Made by a program: the position numbers and the translations under genes. 64,000 nucleotides of DNA from Bacteroidota bacterium. Its GTDB lineage: Bacteria; Bacteroidota; Bacteroidia; UBA8524. The notes under the pieces were generated by a model. The model had not been told where the DNA came from. It saw only the letters and a list, made by a program, of their open reading frames with translations, and searched no databases. Each line of letters starts with the position of its first letter. Position 1 is the first letter of the stretch. Below are positions 19,085 to 27,025 of this stretch, in pieces. Location: the NCBI GenBank assembly GCA_006226545.1, contig SBGR01000018.1, forward strand, positions 1 through 64,000, given 5' to 3'.

Positions 19085-22000
19085 ACAATGTTTTGTGTGC
19101 TTCGAATAGGCGCGCTAGTCTAGTGATTTATTTATTCGGACTGCTACTTATCGGTTCTACTTCCCTCTATGCACAAGAGATATGCAATAACGGAATTGAC
19201 GATGATGGCGACGGGTATATAGATTGTTTTGATTCTGATTGTTCAGGTAACAGTGCCTGTGCCGACTTCTACTACGGTTCCCCTTCGCCAGATTGTCAAT
19301 TCATTCCACCTAATTCCACCTTAGCCTTAACAACACAATGGACAGGCGGGCCGGTATCCGGACATAGCGTAATGGTAACAGGCGATTTAGACGGTGACGG
19401 CTTTCCGGAAATAGTGGCCCGAAACCAGAACCTAATTTCCGGCTCAAATCAGCAAGGACTAGGTGGCGCCAATGGCATTCGCATCTTTGATGGCCGAAAT
19501 GGAAACCTAAAATACACCCCCACCACCCTGCATATTCCATTTACCAATAACGGCTTTGTAATTGCCGATGCCGACCGAAATGGCTACGGTGAATTTTACT
19601 ATATCACAGCTTGGAATACGCCAGGAGGCGACGATCGTAAATTGGTTTGTTATGCATACAACCCGACCACGAAAGTTTTTGATTTGAAATGGAAATCCAA
19701 CGTTAAAATTGGCAATTCCAATGATGGTGTTTTCTATTCGCCGGAGATTGCCGACTTCAACCAAGACGGTACACCTGAACTATACGTAGGAAATCAAGTT
19801 TTCAATTCACAGAACGGAAACCAAATTTGCAATGGAGGCTTAAGCAATTCCAAAGGATGGAGCTATTGCGAACCTTTTCACCCGGCTGCTTTTAGTGTTG
19901 CTTTTGATGCGCTAAGTCCTAATACCGTGCTTCCCTCTACCGGAAATCCATGCGGGGCACCTTGCAATGGACTAGAACTCATAGCCGGTAATGTGGTTTA
20001 TACAGTGGATGTGAGCTCCGGCGTAATGAACATTGCGATGCAAGCGCCTAGCAGCGTACCGGATGGCAATACTACCTTACTCGACTACGACTTGGATGGC
20101 GATATAGATGCGGCCATTACGAGTATTCAAAACGGACAAGGCAAACTCTTTATTTGGGATCTTCAAACATCCAGTCTTTTAGCGAATCCCTTGACCTTGC
20201 AAACGGTAGACAATATGGGCCGAGCCAATGTGGGAGATTTTGACAACGATGGCAAACCTGAACTTGGGATATGCACAGAGCGATATTACCGAGTTGTAGA
20301 CGACTATACACAAAAGAGTGGCAATAACCTGACTTACCTGTGGACCTTATCAACCTCTGATAATTCTGGGATGACCAACGCCACCGTATTTGACTTTGAT
20401 GGGAATGGTAGCTTTGAGATTGTTTACCGCGACGAACAAAACCTCAGAATTCTCAAAGGATTGGATGGGAGTCAGCTGACATCCATTCCGTGTTCAAGTC
20501 CAACAGCGGGTGAATACCCACTTGTAGCAGATATTGATGCCGATGGAGAAACAGAAATCGTATGCGCCTGTGGTGGGGTTGTTAATGGACAAGTTAGAGC
20601 TTTCCGTTCCAACAATAAACCTTGGATTGCTGCCCGAAAAGTTTGGAATCAACACAGTTATTTCAACGTTAATATCAATGATGACCTCACCGTTCCAAGA
20701 GTCCAACAAGCGCCTCATTTGGAATTTCCTCAAACAGGATCCGGGCGTAGGCCTTTGAATATCTTCTTAGCCCAAAGCACTGTATTGGATTCATCCGGGC
20801 GAATTGCCTTTCCGGCTGCCGATGCGGTTCCTAAAATCATCAACACAAGCTGCGTAAACGATTCAATTGAAGTAACCTTTAAGGTTTACAATAGAGGTTC
20901 TTATGCCCTTTCCAATCAACTCCCCATTGCAGTATACCATAAAAACCCACTACTAGAAACGTCTGCACCATTTAAAATTGTTTACTCCAATAATGTAATA
21001 GTGCCGGGTGATTCCTTTACCCTTTCCGTCTTTGTAGCTAAAACAGAAGCTTTAGTGTATTTGGTAGCCAATGATAATGGCTCGCTAAGCAGACCCTATA
21101 ACTTGTCTACACAGTTTCCCATTACCAGTATAGGAGAATGCAATTATGCGAATAACTTAGACTCTTCACTCTTGGCAGGATCGAATATCAATACCACCTA
21201 TATCAGGCCACTATGTTTTGGTGATACGTTTCAGATTCTAAATCTTCCAAGTCCCGGAGTCAACTACTTGTGGACAGGCAACATGTACATTTCGGATGTC
21301 AATAGTTTAAACGCCAAGGTATTTACATTAACAACAGACACCGCCTATTTACATCGACAAGACCCGAATTGTCCATCCTTTACAACATGGATACTTAGCA
21401 TACAACCCAAACCTTCCATAAGTCTATCGCTTAGCGATACCTTGGTCTGTTCAGGTTCCAGTGTGGACCTTCAAAAATACAGCAGCTCTGGCGATAGCAG
21501 TTATTGGGATTTCGCACCATTTCAAGGCGATACTGTTTCGATTTTGAACTATTTCCCAAGTCAAAATCAATACATCAGCGCTATCGCACACAATGGCATT
21601 TGTATAACACGTGATTCCGTTCAATTATCTATGGCACCAAGTCCAGTATTCGATCCAATTCCGGATACTTCACTTTGTCAAGGAATGATGCTGGACTTAG
21701 CTTATACCCAGAACACAGCAAATCAAACGTACGAGTGGAGTCCAAGCTTGGGTCTCTCCCATCCAGATAGTTCATTTACTCGAATGCTGGTTCAACCCGG
21801 ATCTGTGAATTACAGTGTCCGAATTCGTTTAGGCAACTGCGAGGCCTTTGATGACTTTACTGTTTTCGGTTCTCAAGCACCTATAGGTCCTACCTTGATC
21901 GATACAAGTTATTGCGAAGGTGACACACTCGAGTTATTCTTTGCCAGCAATCTGCTTTGGAAATACAATTGGTTGCCTTCCAATGCCGTACTCGTTGACA

Positions 22001-22860
22001 CGCTCTCTAGCATTCAAGTTCTACCCGGATTTCAAGGTTATTTAAAACTTAGAATTAGCGATGGCGGTTGTTTTAGCGAAGACAGTTTCTTGCTCACTCA
22101 AAAGCCCAAGCCAAGTCTAAAGGTATATTCCAATGCAGAGTCACTTTGTTCCGGAGATACTTTCAAAGTATCGCTTCAAGGTGCTGAATACTATTCTTTG
22201 CCCGGATTTTCAATTCTAAACAGTACAGATACCACATTCAGACTTCTAGCTTCTGAAGGCAGCCTTGTGGTTATTCAAGGTGAAAGTCAAGGATGCAGCA
22301 GCTGGGACACACTCTTAGTTCAATATGCCGATGAACCGGAGCTCAGTCTTATGCCAAGCTATTGGCTATGCCCGGGAGAAAACTTGGCACTTATTAAAGC
22401 ACAACGAAACGTCAGCTACCAATACCTAAATCCTCAAGGTCAATTGGTAAACAGGGTTGATTCGGCAGGAAAGTATACCCTGATTGCCAGCAATGCTTGT
22501 ACGCAGAAAAGCCTAGAGTTTGAGGTCTTTACCACCACCCAAGAAAACTGCGAGTTGTATTTCCCAAATGCCTTTAGTCCTGATTTGAACCAACTGAACG
22601 ATGCTTATCCCTTCGATTTCTTAGACACTACGCTTTACGGACCTTGTATGCTTCAAGAATATTCCCTCCGCATATACAGCCGTTGGGGCGAATTGATTTT
22701 TGAAACCACAGAACCTACAGAACATTGGGATGGCACCTTTAAAGGCATTCCAGTTGAAAGCGGCGTGTTTTTGTATTACGCTCAATACAAATACTACGAC
22801 TCGTGTAAAAAAGGTGAGGTAATCTTGAATAAGAAAGGGAATATTACCCTACTTCGCTAA
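19081..22860 (+). CDS. VCBS/FG-GAP-repeat protein with gliding-type (type B) T9SS domain
   Basis: A 1259-residue secreted protein. A signal peptide (about 1-32, cleaved after LYAQ) is followed by a calcium-type acidic loop (NGIDDDGDGYIDC). Residues of about 75-520 hold repeated VCBS/FG-GAP motifs (DLDGDGFPE, DFNQDGTPE, DYDLDGDIDA, DFDNDGKPE), forming a probable beta propeller. Several Ig-like segments with paired cysteines follow. The end is a type B sorting domain (YFPNAFSPDLNQLNDAYPF ... SRWGELIFET ... WDGTFKG). Proteins of this class are surface-exposed, often adhesins linked to gliding. It overlaps the methyltransferase gene by four bases at its start and the GT2 gene by four bases at its end. 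Confidence 0.88.
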   Translation: MNNVLCASNRRASLVIYLFGLLLIGSTSLYAQEICNNGIDDDGDGYIDCFDSDCSGNSACADFYYGSPSPDCQFIPPNSTLALTTQWTGGPVSGHSVMVTGDLDGDGFPEIVARNQNLISGSNQQGLGGANGIRIFDGRNGNLKYTPTTLHIPFTNNGFVIADADRNGYGEFYYITAWNTPGGDDRKLVCYAYNPTTKVFDLKWKSNVKIGNSNDGVFYSPEIADFNQDGTPELYVGNQVFNSQNGNQICNGGLSNSKGWSYCEPFHPAAFSVAFDALSPNTVLPSTGNPCGAPCNGLELIAGNVVYTVDVSSGVMNIAMQAPSSVPDGNTTLLDYDLDGDIDAAITSIQNGQGKLFIWDLQTSSLLANPLTLQTVDNMGRANVGDFDNDGKPELGICTERYYRVVDDYTQKSGNNLTYLWTLSTSDNSGMTNATVFDFDGNGSFEIVYRDEQNLRILKGLDGSQLTSIPCSSPTAGEYPLVADIDADGETEIVCACGGVVNGQVRAFRSNNKPWIAARKVWNQHSYFNVNINDDLTVPRVQQAPHLEFPQTGSGRRPLNIFLAQSTVLDSSGRIAFPAADAVPKIINTSCVNDSIEVTFKVYNRGSYALSNQLPIAVYHKNPLLETSAPFKIVYSNNVIVPGDSFTLSVFVAKTEALVYLVANDNGSLSRPYNLSTQFPITSIGECNYANNLDSSLLAGSNINTTYIRPLCFGDTFQILNLPSPGVNYLWTGNMYISDVNSLNAKVFTLTTDTAYLHRQDPNCPSFTTWILSIQPKPSISLSLSDTLVCSGSSVDLQKYSSSGDSSYWDFAPFQGDTVSILNYFPSQNQYISAIAHNGICITRDSVQLSMAPSPVFDPIPDTSLCQGMMLDLAYTQNTANQTYEWSPSLGLSHPDSSFTRMLVQPGSVNYSVRIRLGNCEAFDDFTVFGSQAPIGPTLIDTSYCEGDTLELFFASNLLWKYNWLPSNAVLVDTLSSIQVLPGFQGYLKLRISDGGCFSEDSFLLTQKPKPSLKVYSNAESLCSGDTFKVSLQGAEYYSLPGFSILNSTDTTFRLLASEGSLVVIQGESQGCSSWDTLLVQYADEPELSLMPSYWLCPGENLALIKAQRNVSYQYLNPQGQLVNRVDSAGKYTLIASNACTQKSLEFEVFTTTQENCELYFPNAFSPDLNQLNDAYPFDFLDTTLYGPCMLQEYSLRIYSRWGELIFETTEPTEHWDGTFKGIPVESGVFLYYAQYKYYDSCKKGEVILNKKGNITLLR

Positions 22861-23804
22861 GCTTCAATATTAATCTCGTCGGCTACGATAAACTCTGGTC
22901 TTCCTTTAACTTCATCGAGGATATTTCCGATATACTCACCGGTTACGCCAATGGTAACCAACTGAACACCTCCAAAGAAGATGATGGAAATCAAGGTTGA
23001 AGCCCATCCCGGAGTTGTATTGATATTGGAAAATTCGGCAATCAATACCCAGATGGTTAAAAGCAGTCCGATGATTAAGCTGGAAACGCCCAAGGTAATG
23101 GCCATCTTCAACGGCTTCTTAGAGAAGTAGAACATCGCTACAGAAGCTAATTTTAACATCTTGCTGAGCGGATACTTCGTTTCTCCGGCCTGCCGAGGAT
23201 CTCTATCGTAGTAGATAGGCTCTTGCTTAAAGCCCATCCAGCTAATCAGGCCGCGGATGTATTTGTTCTTTTCGCCCAAGCCCTTAAATGCATTAATCAC
23301 CTTTCGGTCGATCAAACGGAAATCGCCGGTATCCACGTTTAGATTCACATCGCTCAAGCGATTTAAAATACGGTAGAACCATTTAGCGGTGAGTTTCTTA
23401 AACCAAGTCTCCCCTTTGCGTTCTCTTCTCACACCGTAAACTACATTGGCTCCTTTCTCCAGGTGAAGCTTCACCATATCCGGAAACAGTTCGGGAGGAT
23501 CCTGTAAGTCTGAATCGATGATAATCGCTACATCGCCTTTGCAATAAGCGATTCCTGCACTTACTGCGGCTTGGTGACCAAAGTTTCGAGAGAAATTCAA
23601 CACTTTCACGCGCGAATCTCGGGCGGCCTCACCTTTCAAAATTTCAAAAGTGCGGTCCATGCTACCGTCATTGATGTAAATGATCTCATAGCCCTTGTGC
23701 CAATCGCCTTCCAATGCCTTATTCACCCGTTCAAAAGTGAATGGCAAAACTTCCTCTTCATTGAAACAAGGAATGATAACCGAAACCAGTGGTGTGCTTT
23801 GCAT
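22857..23804 (-). CDS. GT2 glycosyltransferase, polyprenyl-phosphate type
   Basis: A 315-residue family 2 glycosyltransferase like DPM1/GtrB. The N-terminal catalytic domain has SVIIPCFNEEEVL, YINDGSMDRT and the DxD-containing IIDSDLQDPPE, then DTGDFRLIDRKV. Two transmembrane helices near the C-terminus (about 235-257 and 270-292) anchor it. Enzymes of this type move a sugar from a nucleotide donor onto polyprenyl phosphate, feeding GT-C enzymes such as those at 15271 and 40017; that link is inferred. Its start overlaps the pccB stop by one base, so it is probably co-transcribed with pccB, an unexpected partner. The 3' end overlaps the convergent T9SS gene by four bases. Confidence 0.9.
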   Translation of the reverse strand: MQSTPLVSVIIPCFNEEEVLPFTFERVNKALEGDWHKGYEIIYINDGSMDRTFEILKGEAARDSRVKVLNFSRNFGHQAAVSAGIAYCKGDVAIIIDSDLQDPPELFPDMVKLHLEKGANVVYGVRRERKGETWFKKLTAKWFYRILNRLSDVNLNVDTGDFRLIDRKVINAFKGLGEKNKYIRGLISWMGFKQEPIYYDRDPRQAGETKYPLSKMLKLASVAMFYFSKKPLKMAITLGVSSLIIGLLLTIWVLIAEFSNINTTPGWASTLISIIFFGGVQLVTIGVTGEYIGNILDEVKGRPEFIVADEINIEA

Positions 23805-25342
23805 TAGAGTGGAATATTGCCGTGTTTCTTGCGAGGTACGTTTACTGCTTTGTTTTCAAGTGCTTTGAACGCGCGAATCAATCTACCGCGGGTTTCTTCC
23901 GGGTAAATTACTTCATCAATAAAGCCACGTTCTGCGGCACGGTATGGGTTAGCGAAGATATCGCCATACTCTTGTTCTTTTTCTTTCCAAGCAGCCTCTT
24001 GGTCGTCTGCCGACTGAATTTCTCTTTTAAAGATAATTTCAGCTGCACCTTTGGCACCCATTACGGCAATCTCAGCACTAGGCCAAGCAAAGTTCATATC
24101 GGCACCAATGTGTTTGGAGTTCATAACGTCGTAAGCGCCACCGTAGGCTTTGCGGGTAATAACAGTGATTCTTGGAACGGTTGCTTCGCTAAAGGCATAA
24201 AGCAATTTCGCCCCATTTGTAATGATGGCGTTCCATTCTTGATCGGTACCCGGCAAGAAGCCCGGCACGTCTTCAAATACCAATAACGGAATATTAAAGC
24301 AATCGCAGAAACGCACAAAACGAGCTGCCTTGGTAGAGCTATGGATATCCAATACACCGGCTAAGAAAGCAGGTTGATTGGCCACGATACCGATGCTGCG
24401 ACCGGCTAAACGTGCAAATCCTACTACAATGTTCTCCGCAAAGTTCTTGTGGACTTCAAAGAAGCTCTCTGCGTCCACAACACCGTCAATTACTTCTCGG
24501 ATATCGTACGGTTGATTAGGGTTCTCCGGTACGATACCTTTGAGTTGTTCGCGGGTTTCATTGCCCGGTGTATACGGTAAGCTTGGTGGCAGATCTTCGC
24601 AGTTTTGCGGGATATACGACAATAACGTCTTCACGTACGTAATGGCTTCCAATTCGTTGGCACAGCTAAAATGCGCCACACCCGACTTTGAAGAGTGCAC
24701 GCTTGCACCACCTAAGTCTTCAGAACTGACTTCTTCGTGTGTAACGGTTTTAACCACATTCGGGCCGGTAACAAACATGTAGCTGCTCTTTTCCACCATG
24801 AGGATGAAATCGGTCATGGCCGGAGAATAGACTGCACCACCGGCACAAGGACCCATGATAGCAGAAAGCTGAGGCACTACGCCGCTGCTCATTACATTTC
24901 GGTAGAAGATATCGGCATAACCACCTAGCGAAACAACACCTTCTTGGATACGTGCTCCACCGGAATCGTTCAAACCAATTACCGGCGCGCCATTTTGAAC
25001 GGCCATGTCCATGATTTTCACAATCTTTTCTGCATGGGTCTCAGATAGGGAACCACCAAAAACGGTGAAATCTTGCGAGAATACGTAAACAACACGCCCG
25101 TGAACAGTTCCGTAGCCGGTTACAACTCCATCGCCTAAAAACTGTTGCTTTTCCATTCCGAAATCGCGGCTGCGGTGTTTAACAAAGGCGCCAATCTCTT
25201 GGAATGATCCTTCGTCCAACAAAAGATCGATACGCTCTCTTGCGGTTAGTTTACCTTTCTTATGTTGGCCTTCAATACGATCTGCACCTCCGCCTAAAAG
25301 CGATTCAGCGCGGAGTTGTTCCAGTTTTTCTCTTCTATCCAT
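23804..25342 (-). CDS. pccB: Propionyl-CoA carboxylase beta subunit (carboxyltransferase)
   Basis: A 512-residue acyl-CoA carboxylase carboxyltransferase subunit, the normal length for PccB. It moves the carboxyl group from carboxybiotin to propionyl-CoA, giving methylmalonyl-CoA. Signatures include [17 protein letters not shown] at the start, the oxyanion segments [11 protein letters not shown] and [13 protein letters not shown], and the C-domain [14 protein letters not shown]. Acetyl-CoA or other acyl-CoA specificity cannot be excluded, but the sequence style and the presence of MutB/MutA/MeaB at 60.7-64 kb favour propionyl-CoA. No biotin carboxylase or biotin carrier gene is adjacent. It lies two bases after yebC and touches the GT2 gene. 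Confidence 0.92.
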   Translation of the reverse strand: MDRREKLEQLRAESLLGGGADRIEGQHKKGKLTARERIDLLLDEGSFQEIGAFVKHRSRDFGMEKQQFLGDGVVTGYGTVHGRVVYVFSQDFTVFGGSLSETHAEKIVKIMDMAVQNGAPVIGLNDSGGARIQEGVVSLGGYADIFYRNVMSSGVVPQLSAIMGPCAGGAVYSPAMTDFILMVEKSSYMFVTGPNVVKTVTHEEVSSEDLGGASVHSSKSGVAHFSCANELEAITYVKTLLSYIPQNCEDLPPSLPYTPGNETREQLKGIVPENPNQPYDIREVIDGVVDAESFFEVHKNFAENIVVGFARLAGRSIGIVANQPAFLAGVLDIHSSTKAARFVRFCDCFNIPLLVFEDVPGFLPGTDQEWNAIITNGAKLLYAFSEATVPRITVITRKAYGGAYDVMNSKHIGADMNFAWPSAEIAVMGAKGAAEIIFKREIQSADDQEAAWKEKEQEYGDIFANPYRAAERGFIDEVIYPEETRGRLIRAFKALENKAVNVPRKKHGNIPL

Positions 25343-25344
25343 GG

Positions 25345-26091
25345 TTATTCAAATAGGCCCTCAAACTCTTCCCTGTATTCCAGGTTATGGTAGATGGCTT
25401 TAATATCGTCGTCGTTTTCTAAGTTGTCGAGCAATTTAACAATCTGCGCGGCTTCTTCCCTAGTTAATTCTTTAGAAACTTTCGGAATTCGTTCCAGTCC
25501 GGCCGATTCCGGTTCAAGGCCTTGCTCCTGAAAAAAGCGTTGTAAATGTCCAAAGTCGGTTTTTTGCCCTAATACGGTCCAGTTCTCTTCCGACTTTTCA
25601 ATGTCTTCCGCACCGGCATCAATGAGTCCCAATTCAAGTGATTCCGACTGATCCTGCTTGGGTACAGCAATGCGAAATACCGCCATCTGGTCAAAGATAA
25701 ACTCCAGACTTCCGTTGGTCGACAGGCTTCCACCTGCCTTGTTTAAATAGGTTTTGATGTTTTGAACAGTCCTGTTCTGGTTATCGGTAGTGCATTCAAT
25801 GTAAATGGCTACACCAAAAGGTCCGTATGCTTCGTAGGTTAAATCGAGGTAAAGTTGGTCGCTGTTCCCGCTGGCTTTGTTGATGGCACGTTCTATATTG
25901 TCTTTCGGAACACTGGCCCCTCGAGCATTCTGTATGGCCAGTCTTAAGCGTGGGTTGGCATCCGGGTTATCTCCACCCACTTTTACCGCAACCATAATCT
26001 CCTTCACCAACTTGGTAAAAAGTTTAGATCTTCTGGCGTCTACTACGCCTTTGCGGTGTTTGATATTAGCCCACTTACTATGCCCTGCCAT
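25345..26091 (-). CDS. yebC: YebC/PmpR family protein (first paralogue)
   Basis: A 248-residue YebC/TACO1-family protein with the canonical start [15 protein letters not shown] and the segments [19 protein letters not shown] and [19 protein letters not shown]. Family members were first described as DNA-binding regulators; the mitochondrial homologue TACO1 and recent work on bacterial members point to a role in translation. A second paralogue lies at 55284. The gene has a well-formed promoter (TTG-N18-TAGTTTTG) directly upstream and is followed two bases later by pccB. Confidence 0.93.
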   Translation of the reverse strand: MAGHSKWANIKHRKGVVDARRSKLFTKLVKEIMVAVKVGGDNPDANPRLRLAIQNARGASVPKDNIERAINKASGNSDQLYLDLTYEAYGPFGVAIYIECTTDNQNRTVQNIKTYLNKAGGSLSTNGSLEFIFDQMAVFRIAVPKQDQSESLELGLIDAGAEDIEKSEENWTVLGQKTDFGHLQRFFQEQGLEPESAGLERIPKVSKELTREEAAQIVKLLDNLENDDDIKAIYHNLEYREEFEGLFE

Positions 26092-26098
26092 CGGAGGG

Positions 26099-26127
26099 CA
26101 AAACTACCGAATTTTGAAAAATCCCAA
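26099..26127 (-). promoter_or_regulatory. Bacteroidota promoter of yebC-pccB
   Basis: Read on the minus strand: TTG (26127-26125), 18 bases, then TAGTTTTG (26106-26099). This matches the TTG/TAnnTTTG pattern and ends seven bases before the yebC ATG, so the leader would be very short. Confidence 0.55.
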
Positions 26128-26140
26128 TTCGCTAAAAACA

Positions 26141-26166
26141 AAAAAGTCCGCCGAAGCGGACTTTTT
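26141..26166 (-). terminator. Rho-independent terminator
   Basis: On the minus strand GTCCGC-TTCG-GCGGAC followed by five T residues. It ends the T9SS gene at 26188-26964 ahead of the yebC promoter. A-rich and T-rich flanks on both sides could make it bidirectional. Confidence 0.88.
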
Positions 26167-26187
26167 CACTGTATAATAAGATAACTC

Positions 26188-26964
26188 TTAGTGGTTAACT
26201 ACGAGTTTAGTAGTTTTAATGAAGTCGCCAGAGCTAACTTCTACTACATAAACACCATTGTTCATGTCAGCCACGTTCAAATTGTGTTCTGCAGCGTTAG
26301 CAGCAGTTTGTTCAGTTTTAACCAACTGACCTTTCATGTCGTAAACTTTTACAGTTGCAACATCACCACCGGCGATTGGAGCTTTAACTGTAACCGTGTT
26401 TACAGCTGGGTTAGGGTAAACGCTGATAGCGTCAAGTTCCATGTTCTCAGCAGACAATGGCCATTTTTCAGCATTGTACCAAGTGTAGATGTATGCTTTT
26501 CTGTTGTTAGCACTAACTGCGTCGTTAGAAAAATCTTGACCGTTAGAGCGGTTAACCAAGTAAACACCACCTTGACCAATTACTTGCAAAGTAATGTTTG
26601 CACGGAATGGAAGGTTGCCGGTTGCTGTAAAGAATACTGTATCACCTTGGCCCATGTCTTTGGTTACTACTGCACCAAAGCCAAAAACGTTAGCGCTGGT
26701 AGCGTAAGGGTGAGCACCAATAAACTGTGGTGAAGATGAAGCAGTGTAAAGTGCAAAGTTGTAGAAAATAGAGTCGCCAGCGAAAATGCTGTCAGTACCG
26801 TTGTTGCTGCACTGGAAAAGCACAGAAAAATCGGTTCCACCACCGGCAGTACTTACTAATTCATAAGGAGCGTAAATGGAATCCAATTTGAATTCAACGC
26901 TACGTTGAGCGAATGCTGCAGAGCTAATAGCAACTGCTGCGAAGAGGGTAAAGAGTTTCTTCAT
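26188..26964 (-). CDS. T9SS type A sorting domain protein, function unknown
   Basis: A 258-residue predicted secreted protein. The start MKKLFTLFAAVAISSAAFAQ is a textbook signal peptide, so this ATG is preferred to the upstream ATG of the track ORF (26976). The middle is an unrecognised beta-rich domain with many small and aromatic residues (residues of about 25-165). The C-terminus begins with SVYPNPAVNTVTVKAP and follows the type A sorting pattern (VKVYDMKGQLVK ... NGVYVVEVSSGDFIKTTKLVV). It is monocistronic with its own terminator. Codon use is regular and low in rare codons, suggesting decent expression. Confidence 0.87.
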   Translation of the reverse strand: MKKLFTLFAAVAISSAAFAQRSVEFKLDSIYAPYELVSTAGGGTDFSVLFQCSNNGTDSIFAGDSIFYNFALYTASSSPQFIGAHPYATSANVFGFGAVVTKDMGQGDTVFFTATGNLPFRANITLQVIGQGGVYLVNRSNGQDFSNDAVSANNRKAYIYTWYNAEKWPLSAENMELDAISVYPNPAVNTVTVKAPIAGGDVATVKVYDMKGQLVKTEQTAANAAEHNLNVADMNNGVYVVEVSSGDFIKTTKLVVNH

Positions 26965-27025
26965 AATAATGTTCAATAGAATTTATCGTGTCAAATAAAG
27001 AAAAAAATATGTTCAACAAAAAATT

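Noticed and set aside
23789-24286. 165-residue plus-strand ORF opposite pccB
   Set aside because: pccB is unmistakable on the other strand; this frame has no domain and odd composition.
26191-26733. 180-residue plus-strand ORF opposite the T9SS gene
   Set aside because: Complete overlap with a clear secreted protein with signal peptide and sorting domain; composition (Val, Ser, Cys, Phe) is that of an antisense shadow.
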